Below the pieces are notes generated by a model. It ran no database searches and had not been told where the DNA came from. It saw only the letters and a program-made list of their open reading frames with translations. From Sphingomonas sp. Leaf412 (GTDB lineage: Bacteria > Pseudomonadota > Alphaproteobacteria > Sphingomonadales > Sphingomonadaceae), in assembly GCF_001425405.1 (NCBI RefSeq), contig NZ_LMQP01000003.1:1131678-1195677 (forward strand): 64,000 bases of DNA. The letters are read 5' to 3'. Made by a program: the position numbers and the translations under genes. The stretch's first letter is position 1; the number at the start of each line of letters is the position of its first letter. Shown here piece after piece: positions 60,268 through 64,000 of this stretch.

Positions 60268-60909
60268 TCACGACCGTTGCTCCCGCAACACACTGCGCGT
60301 CAGCAGCGCCTCGATATGATCGGCGTAGCGCCGCGCCAGCCGGTCGTCGATCGTGCCGATTCCGAACGCCCATTTCAACGAGTGGCGGGCGTAGAACAGG
60401 TGATCGCACGCGCCGATCAGCGAGAAGTAGAACAGCATCGGGTCGATGTCGCGGAACGTCTTCTCGACCAGCCCCTGCGCCAGGATCGCGGCCTGCGCGG
60501 TGGCGATCGGACGGGTGAACCGTTCCGACATGAAGCGCGCGGTCTCGCTGTCCGTCTCCACCGCCAGCGCGCCGATCAGGCGGTTCATGTACGGATAGCG
60601 GTGATAGATGCGGATAACGCCGCGGATATGGCGCCGGAGCTTCTCCACTGCGGGCAGGTCCGCCGCCACGAGCGCCTCCAGCGCGGGCAACGTCTGGCCC
60701 GCGTCGCGTTCCAGCAACGCGCGGAACAGTCCCGTCTTGCCCCCGAAGCGATAGTGGATCAGCGCCGAATTGAGCCCGGAACGCTCCGCGATGTCGGCGA
60801 AGGTGATGTCGATCGAATTGCGCTCGGCCATCAGCGCACTTGCGGTGTCGAGCAGCACGTCCGCCGAATTGCGGCCGCGCTCCGCGACCGCGCCCCTGGT
60901 CCTGGGCAT
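60268..60909 (-). CDS. TetR/AcrR-family transcriptional regulator
   Basis: A 213-residue repressor. The HTH is at the N terminus: SADVLLDTASALMAERNSID followed by FADIAERSGLNSALIHYRFG and GKTGLFRALLERD. The ligand domain contains HRYPYMNRLIGALAVETDSE and FYFSLIGACDHLFYARH. The ATG at 60909 (MPRTRGAVAERGRNS) gives a product of normal length; the frame stays open upstream. It lies between the TonB receptor and the valine-degradation genes, all on the same strand. The effector is unknown, possibly an acyl-CoA or the receptor substrate. Confidence 0.9.
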   Translation of the reverse strand: MPRTRGAVAERGRNSADVLLDTASALMAERNSIDITFADIAERSGLNSALIHYRFGGKTGLFRALLERDAGQTLPALEALVAADLPAVEKLRRHIRGVIRIYHRYPYMNRLIGALAVETDSETARFMSERFTRPIATAQAAILAQGLVEKTFRDIDPMLFYFSLIGACDHLFYARHSLKWAFGIGTIDDRLARRYADHIEALLTRSVLREQRS

Positions 60910-60994
60910 CGCTCCTCCCCTGCCGGGCCCGCCGTGCGGTGCCCTTTCGCGCCGGCGATCATAGGACCGCGACGCGCGGGACGGCAATGGACGA

Positions 60995-61010
60995 TTACGT
61001 GCGCGATTAA
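60995..61010. promoter_or_regulatory. Putative TetR operator upstream of the TetR gene
   Basis: TTACGTGCGCGATTAA differs at one base from the motif before the TonB receptor. It lies 86 bp upstream of the TetR start and overlaps the stop codon (TAA) of the 3-hydroxyisobutyrate dehydrogenase gene, so that the coding end constrains part of it. Confidence 0.5.
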
Positions 61011-61879
61011 CCCAACGTGCGGATGATGCCCGAAAAATCGGTCGTTCCTTGCCCGTCGGCCACGAACGCCTCGTACAATTCCCGCGCCCGCGCGCCCATC
61101 GGCACCTGCGCGCCGACATCCTCCGCCGCCGCGACCGCCAGGCGCAGGTCCTTCAGCATCAGCGCCGCCGCGAACCCGCCCTGATAGCCGTTGTCGGCGG
61201 GCGTGGTCGGCCCCACGCCGGGCACGGGGCAGTAACTGGTCATCGACCAGCTCTGTCCAGACGACACGCTGGCGATGTCGTAGAAGGACCGCGCATCCAG
61301 TCCCAGCTTCTCCGCCAGCGCGAACGCCTCGCACGTCGCCACCATCGTGGCGCCCAGGATCATGTTGTTGCACATCTTCGCCGCCTGTCCCGCGCCGCTC
61401 GCCCCGGCGCGGATCACCGCCTTGCCCATCTGCGACAGGAACGGTTCGGCCAATGCGAAGCCGTCGTCGGTTCCCCCGACCATGAAGGTCAGCGTCCCTG
61501 CGTTAGCCGCCGCGATCCCGCCGGAGACGGGCGCGTCGACCGCCTGCAACCCGCGCGCCTGCGCCGCCTGCGCCACCGATCGCGCGGTGGCGACGTCGAT
61601 CGTCGAACAATCGATCAGGATCGCGCCCGGCGGCGTGCCGCCCAGCGCGTCGGCATATACGTGCGCCACATGCGTCCCCGCGGGCAGCATGGTCACGACC
61701 GCCTCTGCGCCGTCCGCCGCCGCAGCGGCACTGTCCGCACGGCGGCATCCCGCGGCCTCGGCGCGCGACAGCGCCTCCTCGCTCAGGTCGAATGCAGCGA
61801 CGTCATGCCCCGCCTTCGCCAGGTTCGCGGCCATGCCGCCGCCCATGTTGCCCAGCCCGATGAAACCGACGCGTGCCAT
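61007..61879 (-). CDS. mmsB: 3-hydroxyisobutyrate dehydrogenase
   Basis: A 290-residue NAD-dependent beta-hydroxyacid dehydrogenase of valine degradation, oxidising 3-hydroxyisobutyrate to methylmalonate semialdehyde. It has the nucleotide motif GFIGLGNMGGGMAANLAKAG, the substrate motif DAPVSGGIAAANAGTLTFMV, and the catalytic lysine in GAGQAAKMCNNMILG. Full family length. It follows the enoyl-CoA hydratase by 47 bp and ends the valine cluster. Confidence 0.93.
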   Translation of the reverse strand: MARVGFIGLGNMGGGMAANLAKAGHDVAAFDLSEEALSRAEAAGCRRADSAAAAADGAEAVVTMLPAGTHVAHVYADALGGTPPGAILIDCSTIDVATARSVAQAAQARGLQAVDAPVSGGIAAANAGTLTFMVGGTDDGFALAEPFLSQMGKAVIRAGASGAGQAAKMCNNMILGATMVATCEAFALAEKLGLDARSFYDIASVSSGQSWSMTSYCPVPGVGPTTPADNGYQGGFAAALMLKDLRLAVAAAEDVGAQVPMGARARELYEAFVADGQGTTDFSGIIRTLG

Positions 61880-61926
61880 GATCCTGCTCCTGAAACGTAT
61901 CTCCCCGTCAGGGGAGCGAAGATTAG

Positions 61927-62703
61927 CTATTTGCCCGTCCACTTCCCCGGACGCTTCTCGACGAAGGCCGCCATGCCCTCGGTCTGGTCCGCGGTGCCGA
62001 ACAGGCCGTGGAACAGGCGCCGTTCGAAATTCACGCCCTGCGCCAGGCCCGTCTCGAACGCGGCGTTGACCATTTCCTTGTTCGCCATGACCGCCAGCGG
62101 CGCCATGCCCGCGATCGTCGCGGCGGTCTTCACCGCCTCCGCGACCAGATCCGCGGCGGGGACGATCCGGCTGACGAGGCCCGCGCGCTCCGCCTCGTCC
62201 GCGTCCATCATGCGGCCGGTCAGGCACATCTCCATCGCCTTCGCCTTGCCCACCGCGCGGGTCAGGCGCTGCGACCCGCCCATGCCGGGGCTGACCGCCA
62301 GCTTGATCTCCGGCTGCCCGAACTTCGCGTTGTCCGCGGCCAGGATGAAGTCGCACATCATCGCCAGTTCGCACCCGCCGCCCAGCGCATATCCCGCGAC
62401 CGCGGCGATCACGGGCTTGCGCGTCTGCGTCAGCCGTTCGTAGCCGCCGAAGAAATTGCTGCCGTACATGTCGGCGAACCCCTGTGCCGACATCTCCTTG
62501 ATATCCGCGCCAGCGGCGAACGCCTTCTCGCTGCCGGTCAGCACCGCGCACCCCTGCGACGGATCGGCGTCGAAGTCGGCGAAGGCGGCGAGCAGGTCGG
62601 CAAGGACCTGGCTGTTCAACGCGTTGAGCGCCTGCGGGCGGTTGAGCGTCACGAGCGTGACGGCGTCGCGCCGTTCGACGAGGATGGTTTCGTAGTTGGG
62701 CAT
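61927..62703 (-). CDS. Enoyl-CoA hydratase (crotonase family)
   Basis: A 258-residue crotonase. It has [17 protein letters not shown], the oxyanion segment [11 protein letters not shown], and the two catalytic glutamates in [16 protein letters not shown] and [15 protein letters not shown]. In valine breakdown it would hydrate methacrylyl-CoA to 3-hydroxyisobutyryl-CoA. It lies between the genes for 3-hydroxyisobutyryl-CoA hydrolase and 3-hydroxyisobutyrate dehydrogenase. A double-hairpin repeat occupies the gap upstream. Confidence 0.93.
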   Translation of the reverse strand: MPNYETILVERRDAVTLVTLNRPQALNALNSQVLADLLAAFADFDADPSQGCAVLTGSEKAFAAGADIKEMSAQGFADMYGSNFFGGYERLTQTRKPVIAAVAGYALGGGCELAMMCDFILAADNAKFGQPEIKLAVSPGMGGSQRLTRAVGKAKAMEMCLTGRMMDADEAERAGLVSRIVPAADLVAEAVKTAATIAGMAPLAVMANKEMVNAAFETGLAQGVNFERRLFHGLFGTADQTEGMAAFVEKRPGKWTGK

Positions 62704-62715
62704 GTCGTCCTCCAT

Positions 62716-62769
62716 TGTGCTCCCGCGAAGGCGGGAGCCCAGTCTGGGTCCCCGCCTTCGCGGGGACAT
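62716..62769. repeat. Double-hairpin repeat, GCGAAGGCGG family, inside the valine cluster
   Basis: Two perfect hairpins: GCTCCCGC-GAAG-GCGGGAGC (62719-62738) and GTCCCCGC-CTTC-GCGGGGAC (62748-62767), joined by CCAGTCTGG. It fills the 70-bp gap between the hydrolase stop (62774) and the hydratase start (62703). Confidence 0.92.
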
Positions 62770-62773
62770 AAGG

Positions 62774-63805
62774 TTAGTCGTGCGGCGTCCACGCCTCCGC
62801 CTCGGGCAACGGCGCGAAGATCTGGTCGATGACGTGGTCGCTGACGCCCTCGGGCGTCGCGGGGTCCCACTTCGGCGCATTGTCCTTGTCGACGATGACC
62901 GCGCGGACGCCCTCCAGGAAATCATGCCGCTGCACGACGCGGGCGCCGACGGCATATTCCTGCTTCATCTCGTCCGCGAAGCTGGCCATGCCCGCGCCGT
63001 CCTTCAGCAGCTTCAGCGACACCTTCATCGTCTGCGGCGACTTGGTCCGCAGCGTCGCCAGCGTGTCGCGCGCGAAGTCGGTGTCGTCGTCCGCCAGCGC
63101 GGCGAACACGTCCTCCAGCCGGTCCGACGCGAACAGGCGGTCGATGTCTCCCCGCCGGTCGAGGATCGCGGCCGCGGGCGGCTCGACTGCCAGTTCGTCG
63201 AGCACGCCGTGCTCCGCCAGCCGCGCCTTCGCCTCTTCCAGCGCGGACGCGGGCAGGTAATGCGTCGCCAGCCCGAGCGCGAAACATTCCGCCCCGTCGA
63301 TCCGCGCGCCGGTCAGCGCCAGATACTGGCCGATGCGACCCGGCAATCGCGACAGATACCAGCCCCCGCCGACATCAGGGAACAGGCCGATCCCCGTTTC
63401 GGGCATCGCCAGCCGCGTATTCTCCGTCGCGACGCGATAGCGGCACGGCTGGCTTATCCCCACACCGCCGCCCATCGTGATCCCGTCCATGAACGCGACG
63501 ATGTCCTTGGCGTAGGTGAACAGGCGATGGTTCATGCGATATTCGGTGTGGAAGAACCGGCGCGCCTCGACGCCGTCCTTCGCGCCGCTGTCCGCCAGCA
63601 TGCGGATGTCGCCACCTGCGCAGAAGCCGCGACCCTCGGCGTGATCGATGGCGATGACGCGGACGCCGTCGTCGGTGCGCCACCGTTCCAGCGCGTCGAG
63701 CACGCCGTCGCACATCGCGGTGGTCAGCGCGTGGATCGCCTTCGGTCGGTTCAGGCGGATGCGCCCGATCGGCCCTTCTGTGGTGACGATGAGTTCTTGG
63801 GTCAC
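62774..63805 (-). CDS. 3-hydroxyisobutyryl-CoA hydrolase
   Basis: A 343-residue crotonase-superfamily thioesterase of valine degradation. It has [16 protein letters not shown], the [12 protein letters not shown] oxyanion segment, [20 protein letters not shown], and [20 protein letters not shown], where the Glu and Asp of the HIBCH active site lie. The extra C-terminal domain ([49 protein letters not shown]) distinguishes it from simple hydratases. The start is GTG at 63805 with GGAGG 5 bp upstream. Confidence 0.93.
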   Translation of the reverse strand: MTQELIVTTEGPIGRIRLNRPKAIHALTTAMCDGVLDALERWRTDDGVRVIAIDHAEGRGFCAGGDIRMLADSGAKDGVEARRFFHTEYRMNHRLFTYAKDIVAFMDGITMGGGVGISQPCRYRVATENTRLAMPETGIGLFPDVGGGWYLSRLPGRIGQYLALTGARIDGAECFALGLATHYLPASALEEAKARLAEHGVLDELAVEPPAAAILDRRGDIDRLFASDRLEDVFAALADDDTDFARDTLATLRTKSPQTMKVSLKLLKDGAGMASFADEMKQEYAVGARVVQRHDFLEGVRAVIVDKDNAPKWDPATPEGVSDHVIDQIFAPLPEAEAWTPHD

Positions 63806-63817
63806 GGGACCTCCTTT

Positions 63818-63872
63818 TGTGTCCCCGCGAAGGCGGGGACCCAGTCTGGACTCCCGCCTTCGCGGGAGCACA
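63818..63872. repeat. Double-hairpin repeat, GCGAAGGCGG family, fourth copy
   Basis: GTCCCCGC-GAAG-GCGGGGAC and CTCCCGCC-TTCG type hairpins joined by CCAGTCTGG, the arms in the opposite order from the copy at 62716-62769. It sits in the gap between the acyl-CoA dehydrogenase stop (63879) and the hydrolase start (63805), just before the ribosome site. Confidence 0.92.
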
Positions 63873-63878
63873 ACGACG

Positions 63879-64000
63879 CTATTGCCGCAACAGGTCGCGG
63901 CCCACGATCATCCGCATCACCTGGTTCGTTCCCTCCAGGATCGAATGGACGCGCAGGTCGCGCCAGAAGCGCTCGATGGGATAGTCGCGCAGATAGCCGT
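63879..64000 (-). CDS. Acyl-CoA dehydrogenase C terminus, cut by the window edge (isobutyryl-CoA dehydrogenase likely)
   Basis: Only the last 40 codons are in the window. They read GYLRDYPIERFWRDLRVHSI, then LEGTNQVMRMIVGRDLLRQ and a TAG stop. This is the typical end of an acyl-CoA dehydrogenase; with 3-hydroxyisobutyryl-CoA hydrolase, hydratase and dehydrogenase genes following on the same strand, isobutyryl-CoA dehydrogenase is the likely activity. The site of the canonical catalytic Glu (EGTNE) holds Gln (EGTNQ), which occurs in some members and may mean the base lies elsewhere. Confidence 0.85.
   Translation of the reverse strand, partial: GYLRDYPIERFWRDLRVHSILEGTNQVMRMIVGRDLLRQ

Noticed and set aside
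56086..61026. An open frame of nearly 5 kb on the plus strand across the dehydrogenase, TonB receptor and TetR genes
   Set aside because: It runs antisense to three well-supported genes and through two repeats; its translation is Arg/His-rich noise. High GC makes stop codons rare in antisense frames.
33138..63872. Repeated palindromes considered as a CRISPR array or insertion-sequence ends
   Set aside because: The copies are scattered singly, not in a regularly spaced array; no cas gene or transposase accompanies them. They fit REP-like intergenic repeats.

Overview
The window is a GC-rich chromosomal segment that looks like a sphingomonad alphaproteobacterium (Sphingomonas or a close relative). 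The signs are two large Sphingomonas-type TonB-dependent receptors, two secreted proteins with PEPxxWA-CTERM tails, a short alphaproteobacterial HPr kinase next to ChvG/ChvI, a eukaryotic-type NADP isocitrate dehydrogenase, and at least five families of palindromic intergenic repeats. I see no phage, insertion sequence, CRISPR array or rRNA. Most of it reads as core chromosome with compact operons and many 4-bp start/stop overlaps.

Layout. 1-2.7 kb: a minus-strand folate operon (folE, FolM-like SDR, folB) ending in a photolyase cut by the window edge. 2.9-7.2 kb: a TonB receptor, two small proteins (DUF2945, SWIB), tRNA-Arg(CCU), the SRP RNA and a small secreted protein. 7.2-10.4 kb: two tandem cysteine desulfurases with a [2Fe-2S] ferredoxin, divergent from an alpha/beta hydrolase. 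10.5-22.1 kb: the classical translation/envelope cluster, read rightmost to leftmost: rpsB, tsf, pyrH, frr, uppS, cdsA, dxr, rseP, bamA, ompH/skp, fabZ, then rpmE. 22.1-24.1 kb: a small membrane-protein gene with two tandem LexA-type boxes, then psd-pssA. 24.2-31 kb: a GDSL hydrolase, icd, a frameshifted gene, a PadR regulator with a SEDS-like membrane protein, and a Kef-type antiporter. 31-42 kb: a glycosyltransferase, a YqjI-like PadR with a DUF2218 protein, rarA with a possible RNase H-fold protein, tRNA-Thr(UGU), a PEP-CTERM protein, pyrF-lapA, patatin, an EEP-family protein and a chromate transporter. 42-48.2 kb: pckA divergent from chvI-chvG-hprK-rapZ-EIIA-HPr, the PTS-Ntr/ChvGI control block. 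48.3-64 kb: an rRNA methyltransferase, kynurenine-pathway genes, four acyl-CoA dehydrogenases (one cut by the window edge), an M1 peptidase, a TonB receptor with its likely TetR regulator, and a valine-degradation cluster (3-hydroxyisobutyrate dehydrogenase, enoyl-CoA hydratase, 3-hydroxyisobutyryl-CoA hydrolase, acyl-CoA dehydrogenase).

Most interesting observations. (1) A 132-bp palindromic repeat lies exactly in frame inside the start of uppS and must be translated, because no other start codon precedes the catalytic motif. (2) Two perfect tandem GAAC-N7-GAAC (alphaproteobacterial LexA) boxes precede an uncharacterised 77-residue membrane protein, a candidate SOS effector. (3) A membrane protein coupled to a PadR regulator carries diverged FtsW/RodA (SEDS) signatures. 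(4) A 16-bp dyad motif is shared by the TetR gene and the TonB receptor gene beside it. (5) A 14-bp perfect palindrome sits just downstream of a good promoter of pckA. All functional assignments come from reading translated sequence by eye; no database search was run.
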